64,000 bases of DNA, from positions 1 through 64,000 of the forward strand of contig NZ_JACVUP010000005.1 in NCBI RefSeq assembly GCF_016625195.1, read 5' to 3'. The position numbers and the translations under genes are program-made. Positions 21,610 through 31,421 of this stretch are shown piece by piece (positions within the stretch are counted from its first letter, which is position 1; each line of letters starts with the position of its first letter). The stretch comes from Erwinia sp. S63 (GTDB lineage Bacteria; Pseudomonadota; Gammaproteobacteria; Enterobacterales; Enterobacteriaceae). The notes under the pieces are model-generated. The model made no database searches. It was given only the letters and a program-made list of their open reading frames with translations, and was not told the origin of the DNA.

Positions 21610-22821
21610 ATGAATACGCTGAAACCCTCTCGTTTTCTGAAACGCCTGACAGTGGGATCACTGGTCGCCCTTTCTCTCAGCCACGCCGCCTTTGCGGACG
21701 ATGTTAACCTTAAGACGATGATCCCGGGCGTCCCGGAAATCGATGCTGAAGCTTATGTGCTGATCGATGCCAACTCAGGTAAAGTCCTGGCCGAAAAGAA
21801 CGCCGATGCGCGCCGCGATCCAGCCAGTCTGACCAAAATGATGACCAGCTATGTGATTGGTCAGGCAGTCAAAGCAGGGAAAATCCATAACGACGACATC
21901 GTCACTGTAGGTAAAGATGCCTGGGCAACCGGTAACCCGGTGTTCAAAGGCTCTTCACTGATGTTCCTGAAGCCTGGTGATCGCGTACCGGTTTCTCAGC
22001 TGACGCGCGGTATCGTGCTGCAGTCAGGGAATGATGCCTGTGTGGCGATGGCCGATTACGTTGCCGGCAGCCAGGATGCGTTTGTTAGCCTGATGAACAA
22101 TTATGTTGGCGCGTTAGGTCTGAAAAACACCCACTTCCAGACCGTGCACGGCCTGGATGCTGAAGGCCAGTACAGCTCGGCGCGTGATATGGCGCTGATC
22201 GGTCAGGCTCTGATCCGTGATGTGCCGGACGAGTATTCGGTCTACCGTGAGAAAGAGTTCACCTTCAACAATATCAAACAGATGAACCGTAATGGTCTGC
22301 TGTGGGATACCAGCCTGAACGTGGACGGCATCAAAACCGGTCATACTGACGCGGCAGGTTACAACCTGGTGGCTTCTGCCACTGAAGGCCAGATGCGTCT
22401 GATCTCCGCCGTGATGGGCGGTCACACCTATAAAGGTCGTGAAACCGAAAGTAAAAAATTGCTGACCTGGGGCTTCCGTTTCTTCGAGACTGTGGCGCCA
22501 CTGAAAGCAGGTAAAGAGTTCGCCTCTGAGCCGGTCTGGTTTGGTAACAGCGATCGCGTCCAGCTTGGCGTTGAAAAAGATGCCTACCTGACGATTCCAC
22601 GCGGCCGTATGAAAGACCTGAAAGCCAGCTACGTGCTGACCAACACCGAACTACATGCTCCGCTGCAGAAAAACCAGGTGGTGGGTAGCATCAACTTCCA
22701 GCTGGATGGCAAAACCATTGAACAGCGCCCGCTGGTGGTGCTGAACGAAGTGCAGGAAGGCGGCTTCTTCAGCCGTATCATTGATTACATCAAACTGATG
22801 TTCCATCACTGGTTTGGCTAA
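21610..22821 (+). CDS. dacA: DacA (PBP5), D-alanyl-D-alanine carboxypeptidase
   Basis: Removes the terminal D-Ala from peptidoglycan pentapeptides. The signal peptide ends AAFA (residue 29). The active-site serine is S73 in SLTK; SGND and KTGHTD complete the penicilloyl-serine transferase motifs. The C-terminal [14 protein letters not shown] helix is the amphipathic inner-membrane anchor. At 403 residues it has the E. coli length. Confidence 0.96.
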   Translation: MNTLKPSRFLKRLTVGSLVALSLSHAAFADDVNLKTMIPGVPEIDAEAYVLIDANSGKVLAEKNADARRDPASLTKMMTSYVIGQAVKAGKIHNDDIVTVGKDAWATGNPVFKGSSLMFLKPGDRVPVSQLTRGIVLQSGNDACVAMADYVAGSQDAFVSLMNNYVGALGLKNTHFQTVHGLDAEGQYSSARDMALIGQALIRDVPDEYSVYREKEFTFNNIKQMNRNGLLWDTSLNVDGIKTGHTDAAGYNLVASATEGQMRLISAVMGGHTYKGRETESKKLLTWGFRFFETVAPLKAGKEFASEPVWFGNSDRVQLGVEKDAYLTIPRGRMKDLKASYVLTNTELHAPLQKNQVVGSINFQLDGKTIEQRPLVVLNEVQEGGFFSRIIDYIKLMFHHWFG

Positions 22822-22881
22822 GACGCTTGAAAAATCGTCTGTCTGATACCATATAATTAGAAACCCCCGTTTCAAACGTAT

Positions 22882-22917
22882 AGGGGAGGCTGGAAAGCCT
22901 CCCTTATCGATTTTTTA
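22882..22917 (+). terminator. Rho-independent terminator after dacA
   Basis: GGGAGGCT / AGCCTCCC with loop GGAA, extended by two more pairs, is followed by a T-rich tract (TTATCGATTTTTT). Confidence 0.8.
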
Positions 22918-22981
22918 TGCACTACCTGTTGTAGGGGCCGCCTGTGGGCTGCTCTTCTCAATTTTAAGCACCGGAGCCAAC

Positions 22982-23245
22982 ATGAAAACCAAACTGAATG
23001 AACTGCTCGAATTCCCTACCCCCTTCACCTATAAAGTAATGGGTCTGGCGCAACCGGAGCTGGTTGATCAAGTGGTTGAAGTGGTGCAGCGCCACGCACC
23101 CGGCGACTATACCCCGGCAGTGAAACCGAGCAGCAAAGGTAACTACCATTCGGTTTCTATCACCATCACCGCAACGCATATCGAACAGGTAGAAACCCTG
23201 TACGAAGAACTGGGTAACATCGATATCGTGCGCATGGTCCTGTAA
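22982..23245 (+). CDS. ybeD: YbeD, UPF0250 protein
   Basis: Small conserved protein of 87 residues with an ACT-like alpha/beta fold in E. coli; its function is not established. The start [15 protein letters not shown] and the end NIDIVRMVL match the family. It lies between dacA and lipB as in E. coli, which has led to suggestions of a link with lipoate metabolism. Confidence 0.93.
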   Translation: MKTKLNELLEFPTPFTYKVMGLAQPELVDQVVEVVQRHAPGDYTPAVKPSSKGNYHSVSITITATHIEQVETLYEELGNIDIVRMVL

Positions 23246-23251
23246 TACCCG

Positions 23252-23277
23252 CGCTGGCAAAGGCGGCTTTGCCAGCG
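23252..23277 (+). terminator. Perfect hairpin between ybeD and lipB
   Basis: CGCTGGCAAA / TTTGCCAGCG (10 bp, 6-base loop) begins 7 bp after the ybeD stop. Only TTAT follows, so termination may be partial. Confidence 0.5.
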
Positions 23278-23314
23278 TTATACTCAGCCCTTCACTCTCT
23301 ACCGGATCTCCGCT

Positions 23315-23965
23315 TTGTCAGCTAACACGCTTCTTGTTCGTCAACTGGGCCAGCGCGACTGGCAACCCGTCTCCGATGCGATGCATCAGTTTACCGATCA
23401 ACGTGACAGCAGCACCGCCGATGAAATCTGGCTGGTGGAACATCATCCGGTGTTTACCCAGGGCCAGGCAGGCAAAGCCGAGCATCTGCTGATGCCGGGC
23501 GATATTCCGGTGGTACAGAGCGATCGTGGCGGTCAGGTGACCTATCACGGACCTGGGCAACAGGTGATGTACGTTTTAATTGATATCAAACGTCACAAAA
23601 TCGGCGTCAGAGAGCTGGTCACCGCGCTGGAAGAAACGGTGATCGCCACCCTCGCGGATTATGGTATCGCTGCGCGCGCACGTGCCGACGCACCCGGCGT
23701 GTATATCGGCGATGACAAAGTGTGCTCATTAGGATTACGCATCCGTAAAGGGTGCTCCTTCCACGGCCTGGCGTTGAATGTGGCGATGGATCTGGCGCCC
23801 TTCCTGCGCATCAATCCCTGCGGTTATGCCGGGATGCGCATGACGCAGCTCAGCGAAAAGCAGCCGGGCGTGACACCTGCCGATGTGCAGCCGCGCTTAG
23901 TGCAACATTTCGCCCGCTTAACCGGCTTTAGCCAACTGGAATGGCACAATGAGGCGGCGGTCTGA
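23315..23965 (+). CDS. lipB: LipB, octanoyl-[ACP]:protein N-octanoyltransferase
   Basis: Transfers octanoate from acyl carrier protein to lipoyl domains, the first step of lipoate synthesis. Motifs [32 protein letters not shown] (catalytic Lys region) and [10 protein letters not shown] (acyl-thioester Cys) are intact in 216 residues. Translation starts at a TTG (23315), as I recall for E. coli lipB. Confidence 0.95.
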   Translation: MSANTLLVRQLGQRDWQPVSDAMHQFTDQRDSSTADEIWLVEHHPVFTQGQAGKAEHLLMPGDIPVVQSDRGGQVTYHGPGQQVMYVLIDIKRHKIGVRELVTALEETVIATLADYGIAARARADAPGVYIGDDKVCSLGLRIRKGCSFHGLALNVAMDLAPFLRINPCGYAGMRMTQLSEKQPGVTPADVQPRLVQHFARLTGFSQLEWHNEAAV

Positions 23966-24020
23966 CCTTGACTGTCTGTGCTCATTTACAAAATTGTAAC
24001 TTTAGCGCTCGCATATCGGC

Positions 24021-24048
24021 TGCTTATGCGCAGACGAAATGATATAAT
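24021..24048 (+). promoter_or_regulatory. Promoter of lipA
   Basis: A consensus -10 hexamer TATAAT (24043-24048) lies 94 bp before lipA; the best -35 candidate TGCTTA (24021-24026) is weak. In E. coli a LysR gene sits between lipB and lipA; here the 176-bp gap holds only this leader. Confidence 0.5.
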
Positions 24049-24141
24049 TTTTGCCATATTTTCAAATAAAGTTGAAAGCCTGGTTCTCAGTTTGAGTGAG
24101 GAAGCTTTCAAATCGCAATCCCGACCGGAACCTGCAGATTT

Positions 24142-25107
24142 ATGAGTAAACCAATTCAGATGGAACGTGGCGTCAAGTATCGCGATGCCGACAAAATGGC
24201 GCTGATCCCGGTGAAAACTGTGATGGTCGAGCGTGAAGAAATTCTGCGTAAGCCGGAGTGGATGAAGATTAAACTGCCTGCGGATTCCAGCCGCATTCAG
24301 GGTATCAAAGCCGCCATGCGCAAAAATGGTCTGCACTCAGTATGTGAAGAGGCTTCCTGCCCTAACCTCGCTGAATGCTTTAACCACGGCACCGCCACCT
24401 TTATGATCCTCGGCGCGATTTGTACGCGTCGTTGCCCGTTCTGCGACGTGGCCCACGGCCGTCCAAATATGCCTGACGCCAACGAACCGCTGAAACTGGC
24501 ACAAACTATTGCCGATATGGCGCTGCGTTATGTGGTGATCACCTCGGTTGACCGCGACGATCTGCGCGACGGCGGGGCTCAGCACTTTGCGGATTGCATC
24601 ACTGCCATTCGCGAAAAAAGCCCAACCATTAAAATTGAAACGCTGGTGCCTGACTTCCGTGGTCGTATGGATCGTGCGCTGGAAATCCTCACCGCCACGC
24701 CGCCAGATGTGTTCAACCACAACATGGAAAACGTGCCACGCGTTTACCGTCAGGTGCGCCCTGGCGCCAACTACGACTGGTCACTGAAGCTGCTGGAGCG
24801 TTTCAAAGAAGCGCATCCGGACGTGCCGACCAAGTCTGGCCTGATGGTCGGATTGGGTGAAACCAATGCGGAAATCGTGGAAGTGATGCGTGACCTGCGT
24901 CGCCATGGCGTCACCATGCTCACACTCGGCCAGTATTTACAGCCAAGCCGCCATCACCTGCCCGTGCAGCGCTATGTGAGCCCGGCAGAGTTTGATGAGA
25001 TGAAAGAAGAAGCCATGGCAATGGGCTTCACGCACGCGGCCTGTGGCCCGTTCGTACGTTCTTCTTATCACGCGGATATGCAGGCTAAAGGGCTGGAAGT
25101 GAAATAA
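24142..25107 (+). CDS. lipA: LipA, lipoyl synthase
   Basis: Radical-SAM enzyme that inserts two sulfur atoms into protein-bound octanoate. The auxiliary-cluster cysteines count to C68, C73 and C79 ([12 protein letters not shown]), and the radical-SAM triad to C94, C98 and C101 (CTRRCPFC), the same numbers as in E. coli. All 321 residues are present. It is convergent with tatE. Confidence 0.97.
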   Translation: MSKPIQMERGVKYRDADKMALIPVKTVMVEREEILRKPEWMKIKLPADSSRIQGIKAAMRKNGLHSVCEEASCPNLAECFNHGTATFMILGAICTRRCPFCDVAHGRPNMPDANEPLKLAQTIADMALRYVVITSVDRDDLRDGGAQHFADCITAIREKSPTIKIETLVPDFRGRMDRALEILTATPPDVFNHNMENVPRVYRQVRPGANYDWSLKLLERFKEAHPDVPTKSGLMVGLGETNAEIVEVMRDLRRHGVTMLTLGQYLQPSRHHLPVQRYVSPAEFDEMKEEAMAMGFTHAACGPFVRSSYHADMQAKGLEVK

Positions 25108-25116
25108 TTGGTTCTG

Positions 25117-25195
25117 CGGGTGTGACGCCCGCAACCAGGTTTTTTCACCCATGCCAAAAAAACAAAAACCAGACTGGAAGCAGTCTGGTTTTTTT
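25117..25195. terminator. Terminators between convergent lipA and tatE
   Basis: A first hairpin TGCGGG / CCCGCA is followed by GGTTTTTT (25117-25142). A second, AACCAGACTG / CAGTCTGGTT with loop GAAG, has A and T runs on both sides (25164-25195), so it can stop transcripts from either direction. Confidence 0.85.
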
Positions 25196-25239
25196 ATCAA
25201 CGTAATAAATATTTACACTTATTGACGTTTGAAGTGAGA

Positions 25240-25443
25240 TTACTCTTTGTGGCTCACGCGTTCAGCCGGCGCTTCTTCAGCGGTGCTTTTGGTTGCGGTG
25301 GATTCATCGTCTTTCATGGCTTTCTTGAAGCCTTTAATGGCGGAACCCAGATCACCACCCAGTGAACGTAACTTGTTGGTACCAAACAGCAGTACAATAA
25401 GTGCACCGATGATCAGCAGTTTGGCAATGCTGAAACCTTCCAT
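25240..25443 (-). CDS. tatE: TatE, Sec-independent translocase component
   Basis: TatA-family single-span protein of the twin-arginine export system, 67 residues. An N-terminal membrane helix ([17 protein letters not shown]) is followed by the amphipathic helix [19 protein letters not shown] and an acidic tail. Its place next to lipA, convergent, identifies it as tatE rather than tatA. Confidence 0.92.
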   Translation of the reverse strand: MEGFSIAKLLIIGALIVLLFGTNKLRSLGGDLGSAIKGFKKAMKDDESTATKSTAEEAPAERVSHKE

Positions 25444-25550
25444 ACTTTACCTTTCAACCTTAGCGAAAAACAGACATGACTATTAACGCGCAGTTTATCA
25501 GCTGTCACAACTGGAATCTGTAACAGATTACGATCAACATCCGCGCAACA

Positions 25551-26321
25551 TTAAATAAAGCGGCTCAAAAAGGCCTGCGTACGCGGGTGCTGCGGATTGC
25601 TAATCACCTGCTCCGGCGTCCCCTGTTCAACCACCACTCCGCCATCCATAAACACCACCCGATCCGCAGCCTCTCGCGCAAAGCCAATCTCATGCGTCAC
25701 CACAATCATGGTTAACCCGCGATCGGCCAGCGTGCGCATCGTCGCCAGTACTTCGCCCACCAGCTCCGGATCCAGCGCAGAGGTCGGCTCATCAAACAGC
25801 ATCAACGCCGGTTTGATGGCTAACGCGCGAGCAATCGCCACACGCTGCTGCTGCCCACCGGAAAGATGACGCGGCCATGCATCGGCTTTGTCACTTAATC
25901 CCACCGTTGTCAGCAGCTCGCGTGCATGCTGTAGCACTTCATGGCGTGGAAACTTGTGCACACCAATCGGCGCTTCAATGATGTTTTGCAGTACGGTCAT
26001 GTGCGGATAGAGATTGAACTGCTGAAACACCATGCCGATCTTCTGACGCTGGTGAGCAATTCGCCGTGCCGACAGGCGATGCAGAATTCCGCGCTTCAAT
26101 TCGTAGCCGATCTGCTCGTCACCCACCATGATGGAACCGGCATTCATATCTTCCAGATGGTTGATGCAGCGCAGGAAGGTCGATTTACCCGAGCCCGATG
26201 GCCCGAGAATCACCACCACTTCGCCTGGAAACACATCCAGATCGATCCCTTTCAACACTTCGTTATCGCCATAACTCTTCTGGACATTGCGCGCAGAGAC
26301 CAGAGGCTGAATCTCACTCAT
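25551..26321 (-). CDS. Amino-acid ABC transporter ATPase
   Basis: ATPase of the polar amino-acid uptake family, 256 residues. Walker [10 protein letters not shown] is at 40-48, signature HLSGGQQQR near 150 and Walker [15 protein letters not shown] near 172. It has the approximately 15-residue insert ([15 protein letters not shown]) seen in the HisP/octopine-type ATPases. It is the last gene of a five-gene leftward operon and overlaps the permease by 4 bases. The substrate cannot be read from the sequence. Confidence 0.9.
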   Translation of the reverse strand: MSEIQPLVSARNVQKSYGDNEVLKGIDLDVFPGEVVVILGPSGSGKSTFLRCINHLEDMNAGSIMVGDEQIGYELKRGILHRLSARRIAHQRQKIGMVFQQFNLYPHMTVLQNIIEAPIGVHKFPRHEVLQHARELLTTVGLSDKADAWPRHLSGGQQQRVAIARALAIKPALMLFDEPTSALDPELVGEVLATMRTLADRGLTMIVVTHEIGFAREAADRVVFMDGGVVVEQGTPEQVISNPQHPRTQAFLSRFI

Positions 26322-27268
26322 ACATCCTCCTTCAGCTGATGTGTTGCTGCGACAGCCGTGTCTGTCCGGCGTTTATTCACCACGGTACGTTTGGTGCCGC
26401 GCGCGTAGTAGCGTTCAATGGCTGACTGCCCAATATTCAGGATCGAAGTGATCAGCAGATACCAAATCACGGCCACCATCAGCATCGGGATAATTTCAAA
26501 GGTGCGGTTATAAACGGCCTGCACCGAGTAAAGCAGATCGCCCATGGCTATTACGCTGACCAGCGAGGTCGCTTTGATCATACTGATTAGCTGATTGCCG
26601 GTGGGAGGAATGATGGATCGCATCGCCTGCGGAATGATGATGCGGCGCAGCGCACGACTGCGGCTCATGCCAAACGCCTGAGTGGTTTCCACCTGTCCCT
26701 GATCCACGGATAACAGCCCGGCGCGAATGATCTCCGCCATATACGCCGCTTCATTCAGTGCCAGTCCGGCAAACGCAGCGGTCAGCGGCGTAATCAAATC
26801 GTTGGTATTCCAGCTGGCGAAAGTGATGTCCGTCCAGGGTACGGTAATCGAAATGTTCGGAAACAGCGTCGACAGGTTGTACCAAAAGATCAGCTGCACC
26901 AGCAGCGGCGTACCCCGGAAAAACCAGATGTAGAGCGACGAGATACCGCTCAGCAGTTTATTTTCCGAAAGACGCCACACCGCCAGCAGCAGGCCCAGCA
27001 GCGTACCGAGGATCATCGAGACCACCGTCAGCCCGAGCGTCACCTGCAGCCCTTTCATCACCGAACCTTCGGTGAACCACTGCAACACCACTTTCCATTC
27101 AAAATTGGGATTGGTCGCCACCAGCCAGAGAAAGTTGGCCGCGACCACCAGTACCACAATCCATGAGATCCAGCGTCCATAGGTGGGCGCACTGCGGGCG
27201 AAAGCGACATCGCGCTGCTGCACGTTGGCCTTATCCCTGGCTCGCGTATTGTGGGTGACCGGATTCAT
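26318..27268 (-). CDS. Amino-acid ABC transporter permease
   Basis: Inner-membrane permease of the HisM/GlnP type, 316 residues. A hydrophilic N-terminus of about 35 residues and a first helix ([19 protein letters not shown]) precede the BPD_transp_1 core, an arrangement seen in single-permease systems that form homodimers. The ATPase-contact loop [19 protein letters not shown] is present. It overlaps both neighbours by 4 bases. Confidence 0.88.
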   Translation of the reverse strand: MNPVTHNTRARDKANVQQRDVAFARSAPTYGRWISWIVVLVVAANFLWLVATNPNFEWKVVLQWFTEGSVMKGLQVTLGLTVVSMILGTLLGLLLAVWRLSENKLLSGISSLYIWFFRGTPLLVQLIFWYNLSTLFPNISITVPWTDITFASWNTNDLITPLTAAFAGLALNEAAYMAEIIRAGLLSVDQGQVETTQAFGMSRSRALRRIIIPQAMRSIIPPTGNQLISMIKATSLVSVIAMGDLLYSVQAVYNRTFEIIPMLMVAVIWYLLITSILNIGQSAIERYYARGTKRTVVNKRRTDTAVAATHQLKEDV

Positions 27269-28152
27269 TTTGCTGTCCCCTGCGCCAGATTACGACCCGG
27301 CTGCTGCAAGATATTGCCGTCGAGTTTCCACTTCTTCATGATCGCCGCGTAGGTGCCGTTGGCGAACAGCTCTTTATAGGCGTCGAGTACTACATTGCCC
27401 AGTTCGGAACCTTTTGGTACCACCGTGCCCTGGAAAATATCGCCAAAGCCGTTTTTCTGCCCTTTACCGGAAAGCTCCAGCTGGCCATTGGCTTGATCGA
27501 TAAAGTAAGTCAGCGGTGCCTGTGAAGAGAAGAATGCATCAGAACGCTTAGAGCGTACTGCCAGAATCGATGAAGGCTGATCGGTGAAAGATTGCACCAC
27601 CACCGCTGGCTTACCCGCCGCGACGCAGGCATCCGACTGCTTACGAATCACCTGCTCGGCAGAACCGGCCGCCATTACAGCGATACGCTTGCCGCAGGTG
27701 TCCTCCAGACCGTTAATTTTGGCTGGATTGCCCTTCTGCACGCCGAACACCACGAACTCCTGCACAAAATCGATGAAGTCGACTTTCTGCTGACGATCGG
27801 GATAGTCGCCAATCGGCCCAATCGCCATCTGATAACGGCCCGAATTGATACCAGCTAAAACACCCGACAAACCGCTCACCGTGGCGTGTTCTATTTTTAC
27901 GCCCAGCAGCTGAGCCAGTGCATTCGTCAGATCAGCAGAGGCGCCGTCCATCGAGTGTGGACCGTTCACGATCTCATAAGGAGGAAACGATCCGTTATTT
28001 ACCGAAATCATTTTGCCAGCGCTTTTAATTTCAGCCGGCAGGCGGTCATGCAGTGCCTGATCGACTTTCTGCGTTGGAATCGTCTCCGCTGCCTGCACCG
28101 CGCAGGCCGTCAGCCCCAGCGCCAAAGCGATTGCTGTTGTTAATTTTTTCAT
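27265..28152 (-). CDS. ABC transporter substrate-binding protein
   Basis: Family 3 (polar amino-acid type) binding protein of 295 residues. The start at 28152 (MKKLTTAIALALG) follows GGGGA at 8 bases; an ATG five codons upstream lacks one. The signal sequence contains LTAC (cysteine 17), which fits a lipobox, but AVQA-AE just after it also fits signal peptidase I, so anchored or soluble forms are both possible. The ligand may be the substrate of the adjoining amidase; that is inference. Confidence 0.88.
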   Translation of the reverse strand: MKKLTTAIALALGLTACAVQAAETIPTQKVDQALHDRLPAEIKSAGKMISVNNGSFPPYEIVNGPHSMDGASADLTNALAQLLGVKIEHATVSGLSGVLAGINSGRYQMAIGPIGDYPDRQQKVDFIDFVQEFVVFGVQKGNPAKINGLEDTCGKRIAVMAAGSAEQVIRKQSDACVAAGKPAVVVQSFTDQPSSILAVRSKRSDAFFSSQAPLTYFIDQANGQLELSGKGQKNGFGDIFQGTVVPKGSELGNVVLDAYKELFANGTYAAIMKKWKLDGNILQQPGRNLAQGTAK

Positions 28153-28173
28153 GAGCCAGTTCCCCAAAATCTA

Positions 28174-28971
28174 TCAAAGTGGTTTCAGTTCAGGACGAGC
28201 AAAACGGCGGTTTTCCAGCACCGGCAGTACGCTGCGGGCGTAGGCAATGCGTTGTGGGTCGAGGTCGGCGAACACCAGTGCCGCCGACTCTGGCGCTTTG
28301 GCAATCGCCACGCCGAGCGGATCGATCACCAGGCTGTTGCCGATATTGCGCGGACCACATTCGCCCACAGCCACCATGTAACAGGTGTTTTCCAGCGCAC
28401 GTGCGGTACACAGCAATTCCCAATGCATCTCTTTTAACGGGCCTTTGACCCACGCGGCAGGCAGTACCAGCACATCAGCGCCGTCCAGCACCAGACGGCG
28501 CGCCAGCTCCGGGAAGCGCACGTCGTAACAGGTCATCAGGCCCACCTTCATCCCCGCCACTTCCACCAGCGGTGGGATTTCGTTGCCTGGATTCACGCGC
28601 TGTGACTCCTGCATCGCAAACGCATCATAAAGATGCAGCTTTTCGTAGGCGGCGATGAGTTCACCGTTGCGTATCGCAATCAGCACGTTGAGCGCTTTGT
28701 TGCCTTCAGTCGGCACGTGCACGCTCATCATGGTGGTCAAATCGTTGCCTTTGCTGACGGCCAGCAGTTGCGTGATGAAAGGACCATCCAGCGGTTGTGC
28801 GGCTTTCAGTACCAGGTCAGGGTCGGCAATATCACGTGCCAGCACGCCTTCAGGCAGGACCAGTAAATCCGCGCCTCCAGCCAGTGCATTGTTCATTAAA
28901 CCGATGCAGATATCGGTGTTTTCCTGCCATTCACGGCTGACAGCAAACTGCCCCATTGCAACTTTCATCAT
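28174..28971 (-). CDS. ybeM: YbeM-like carbon-nitrogen hydrolase
   Basis: Nitrilase-superfamily amidase of 265 residues with an intact catalytic triad E41 (VLPEGV), K111 (YEKLHLYD) and C148 (MTCYDVRFPE). It aligns along its length with E. coli YbeM, which lies in the same tatE-cspE interval. The family includes the Nit1-type deaminated-glutathione amidases (metabolite repair). Here the gene is built into a transporter operon, overlapping its upstream neighbour by 4 bases, so it may process an imported amide instead. Confidence 0.85.
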   Translation of the reverse strand: MMKVAMGQFAVSREWQENTDICIGLMNNALAGGADLLVLPEGVLARDIADPDLVLKAAQPLDGPFITQLLAVSKGNDLTTMMSVHVPTEGNKALNVLIAIRNGELIAAYEKLHLYDAFAMQESQRVNPGNEIPPLVEVAGMKVGLMTCYDVRFPELARRLVLDGADVLVLPAAWVKGPLKEMHWELLCTARALENTCYMVAVGECGPRNIGNSLVIDPLGVAIAKAPESAALVFADLDPQRIAYARSVLPVLENRRFARPELKPL

Positions 28972-29930
28972 CTCTCCCCTTGCGCTGCAGCCGGGAAAAT
29001 CGCTTCCGGCGTCAGTAATGTTTTGGTTAAGCCTTGCTGGAACAGCTCATTGGCAAAATCGGCGATCATCTTTTTGTTAGCGGAGAATCCGTTTTGATTC
29101 CAGTTCGCCGGTAATTCCTGCGCGGTGCGTCGCAAATCATCCAGCAGCCACGGCGTGGTGTCGGCGTATTTCTCGCGTTTCTGCATCCACATCTGGTACG
29201 AACGATCGATGATTTCGCTCAACGCCTGCGGCAGCCAGGGATGCATTTCCGCCAGTGCCGGTTTCATCGCCAGCAGATGGATACCCGGCACGTAACCGAC
29301 GCGGTTGAAGTAGTCGCGCTCGGCGGTCACAAAGTCGTTTTGCAATTGACGCAGGCCGGAATTCTTCAGGAAGAAACCTTCTGGCATAAACGGCGTGAAC
29401 ACCGCATCCAGCTCACCGGCCTTCAGCAGTTCGATCAGTGGGCGCTCGCCCGGTGCGGGTTCAATGCGGCCCGGACGACCGAATCCCGCGAGGCGATCAA
29501 CAATCGGATGTTCTTCGGTCAGACGGCCGGCAAACCAGTACGCATCATCGATCTCTACGCCGGCTTCACGCAGCACGGTGCGCGTCCAGGTGTTGCCAGA
29601 ATCCTGCCAGCCAGTCACCCCGATTTTCTTGCCTTTCAACTGAGCGGGGGTGGTAATCGGGCTGTCCGCGGTGGTGATGATGCAGCGCTGGCGGAAGCCG
29701 CGCATCAGGAAATGCGGCAGACCGAGCAGTGAGTTATCGCCTCTGGCGCATGCCTGCGCATAGCGGCTGAATGACACTTCACCCGCGTCGTATTTGTCGC
29801 TGGTCGCGAGGTTATCAACCAGCGTGCCTACGCGGTCAATCTCCAGCGTGAAGCCTTCCGGTTTGATGTCGCCGAGTGCCAGCGGGGTGAAATAATCCCA
29901 GTCACGCACCGCCAGTCTGATGGTTACCAT
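28968..29930 (-). CDS. Periplasmic-binding-fold protein without signal peptide
   Basis: The 320-residue product begins MVTIRLAVRDWDYFTPLALGD, directly in the first strand of a type II periplasmic-binding (NMT1/ABC-type) fold, with no signal peptide. Internal motifs (QLKGKKIGVTGWQDSG, LLKAGELDAVFTPFMPEG) resemble the 4,5-dihydroxyphthalate decarboxylase-like branch of that superfamily. It may therefore be a cytoplasmic enzyme or sensor rather than a transport receptor. It is the first gene of the leftward operon, divergent from the MocR regulator. No specific function can be assigned. Confidence 0.7.
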   Translation of the reverse strand: MVTIRLAVRDWDYFTPLALGDIKPEGFTLEIDRVGTLVDNLATSDKYDAGEVSFSRYAQACARGDNSLLGLPHFLMRGFRQRCIITTADSPITTPAQLKGKKIGVTGWQDSGNTWTRTVLREAGVEIDDAYWFAGRLTEEHPIVDRLAGFGRPGRIEPAPGERPLIELLKAGELDAVFTPFMPEGFFLKNSGLRQLQNDFVTAERDYFNRVGYVPGIHLLAMKPALAEMHPWLPQALSEIIDRSYQMWMQKREKYADTTPWLLDDLRRTAQELPANWNQNGFSANKKMIADFANELFQQGLTKTLLTPEAIFPAAAQGER

Positions 29931-30024
29931 AATTGTGCTTTCCCCGTTTTCGGCCAGAGATCTGGCGCTGTTTATTTATTCAGCAAATAGTGCTTGAATT
30001 TGAGTCTAAAACGCGAATACTAAT

Positions 30025-30055
30025 CTGAACAATCAATTCTTTGTTACTGAACAAA
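30025..30055. promoter_or_regulatory. Paired direct repeat CTGAACAA, probable MocR operator
   Basis: CTGAACAA occurs at 30025-30032 and 30047-30054, 22 bp apart, about two helical turns. The second copy also forms TTTGTT-actg-AACAAA (30040-30055). The repeats lie between the divergent operon and the MocR gene, overlapping the probable start of the regulator transcript. MocR regulators typically bind spaced direct repeats. Confidence 0.55.
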
Positions 30056-30065
30056 TGATTTTCTT

Positions 30066-31421
30066 ATGACGCAAACGGTAGATGTCGAGTGGCTTAGCCA
30101 TCAAATAGACGATGCTTCGGTAAAGGGAATAACGCTTACCGCCTCATCCTTAATTCGGGACGGCCAAATTGCTGTTGGCATGCAAATGCCCGCGGTGCGC
30201 GAATTGGCGGAGCGGCTGGGGGTCAGTCCGGCAACCGTTTCTGCTGCCTGGGCGCAACTGAAGAAGCAGAAAGTGCTGGCGGGTAAAGGACGCAGTGGCG
30301 TGTGGGTGTGTGGCAACAGCGTGCTGCCACGTCCCATCCGCTTTGAGAAGATTGGTAACTACGGCGAGAACATCCGGGCAGCGCTGGCGATGGCGTCACC
30401 GGATCCGGCATTGCTACCCGATCTCAAGCGGGCGATCCTCGCCGGCATTGCCTCGCCAGAGTTAAACAGCTATCAGCGCGAGGCGATTTCCCCGCAATTG
30501 CAAGCGGCCATCAGCCCACGCTGGCCCTATCCAGCGGAAGCCTGGCTGGCGACTGATGGCGGTTTTGATGCCATGAACCTGATTGTGCAGATGCTGCTAT
30601 CGCCGGGCGATCGGGTGGTAATTGAAAATCCCACCGCCACGCGTTTGCTGGATATGCTGGAGAACATCGGCGCAGAAATTTTACCGCTGCCCTGTGATGA
30701 TCAGGGACCGCTACCCACGGCACTGGCCACGCACCTGCAGAAATCTCCGGCGATGTTTATCTATCAGCCGCGCACGCATTCGGCCACCGGCTACAGCGTG
30801 ACTCAGCGTCGCAGCGCCGAGCTGGCGCGGGTGCTGGCGAACAGTAACACGATGATTGTCGAGGATGATGGCATTGGCGATCTGTCGCGCTGGCCCGCCT
30901 GGAGTCTCGGTTTTCATTTTCCGGAACGGGTCATCCACGTGCACTCGTTCTCCAAAGCCTACGGCCCGGATCTGCGCCTGGCGGCGTTATCCGCGACGGC
31001 AGACATGGTGAAACGCTTACAGTCGTGGCGTAACTTCGGCGTCAGCTGGACCAGCCGTATCTTGCAGGATGCGGTGGCGTGGATGCTCACCGATGAGGCC
31101 ACACAGCAGAATATTCAACAGGCGAAGACCGTTTACGCGCAGCGTCGCCAGCAGTTGCTGGCGGCACTGGCCAAACGCGGGTTGGTGCTGGAAGAGCGGG
31201 ATGGATTAAGCGTGCAGATCCCGGTGGAGTCTGAGCAATACGCCATGATCACCCTTGCAGCACGCGGTATTGCCGTACTGCCGGGAGAACGCTGCTGCCT
31301 TAACGGTGAACCCTTTATTCGTGTCAGCGCCTCGCTGCTGCCGTTCGATCAGCTGGACAGCATTGCTGACGCGCTGGTCATCGCCTCCGGACGGGAGCTT
31401 AAAGCGAGCCCAGATCTTTGA
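30066..31421 (+). CDS. MocR/PdxR-type GntR regulator with aminotransferase domain
   Basis: Fusion of a GntR winged helix (about 1-80; VRELAERLGVSPATVSAAW) with a fold-type I aminotransferase domain (about 100-450). The PLP-binding lysine motif SFSKAYGPDLR puts the Schiff-base residue at K297, so the domain can probably bind PLP and sense an amine or amino-acid ligand. It is divergent from the amidase/ABC operon and is the natural candidate for its regulator. The 451-residue length is typical. Its 3' end overlaps the convergent GNAT gene by 23 bp. Confidence 0.87.
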   Translation: MTQTVDVEWLSHQIDDASVKGITLTASSLIRDGQIAVGMQMPAVRELAERLGVSPATVSAAWAQLKKQKVLAGKGRSGVWVCGNSVLPRPIRFEKIGNYGENIRAALAMASPDPALLPDLKRAILAGIASPELNSYQREAISPQLQAAISPRWPYPAEAWLATDGGFDAMNLIVQMLLSPGDRVVIENPTATRLLDMLENIGAEILPLPCDDQGPLPTALATHLQKSPAMFIYQPRTHSATGYSVTQRRSAELARVLANSNTMIVEDDGIGDLSRWPAWSLGFHFPERVIHVHSFSKAYGPDLRLAALSATADMVKRLQSWRNFGVSWTSRILQDAVAWMLTDEATQQNIQQAKTVYAQRRQQLLAALAKRGLVLEERDGLSVQIPVESEQYAMITLAARGIAVLPGERCCLNGEPFIRVSASLLPFDQLDSIADALVIASGRELKASPDL

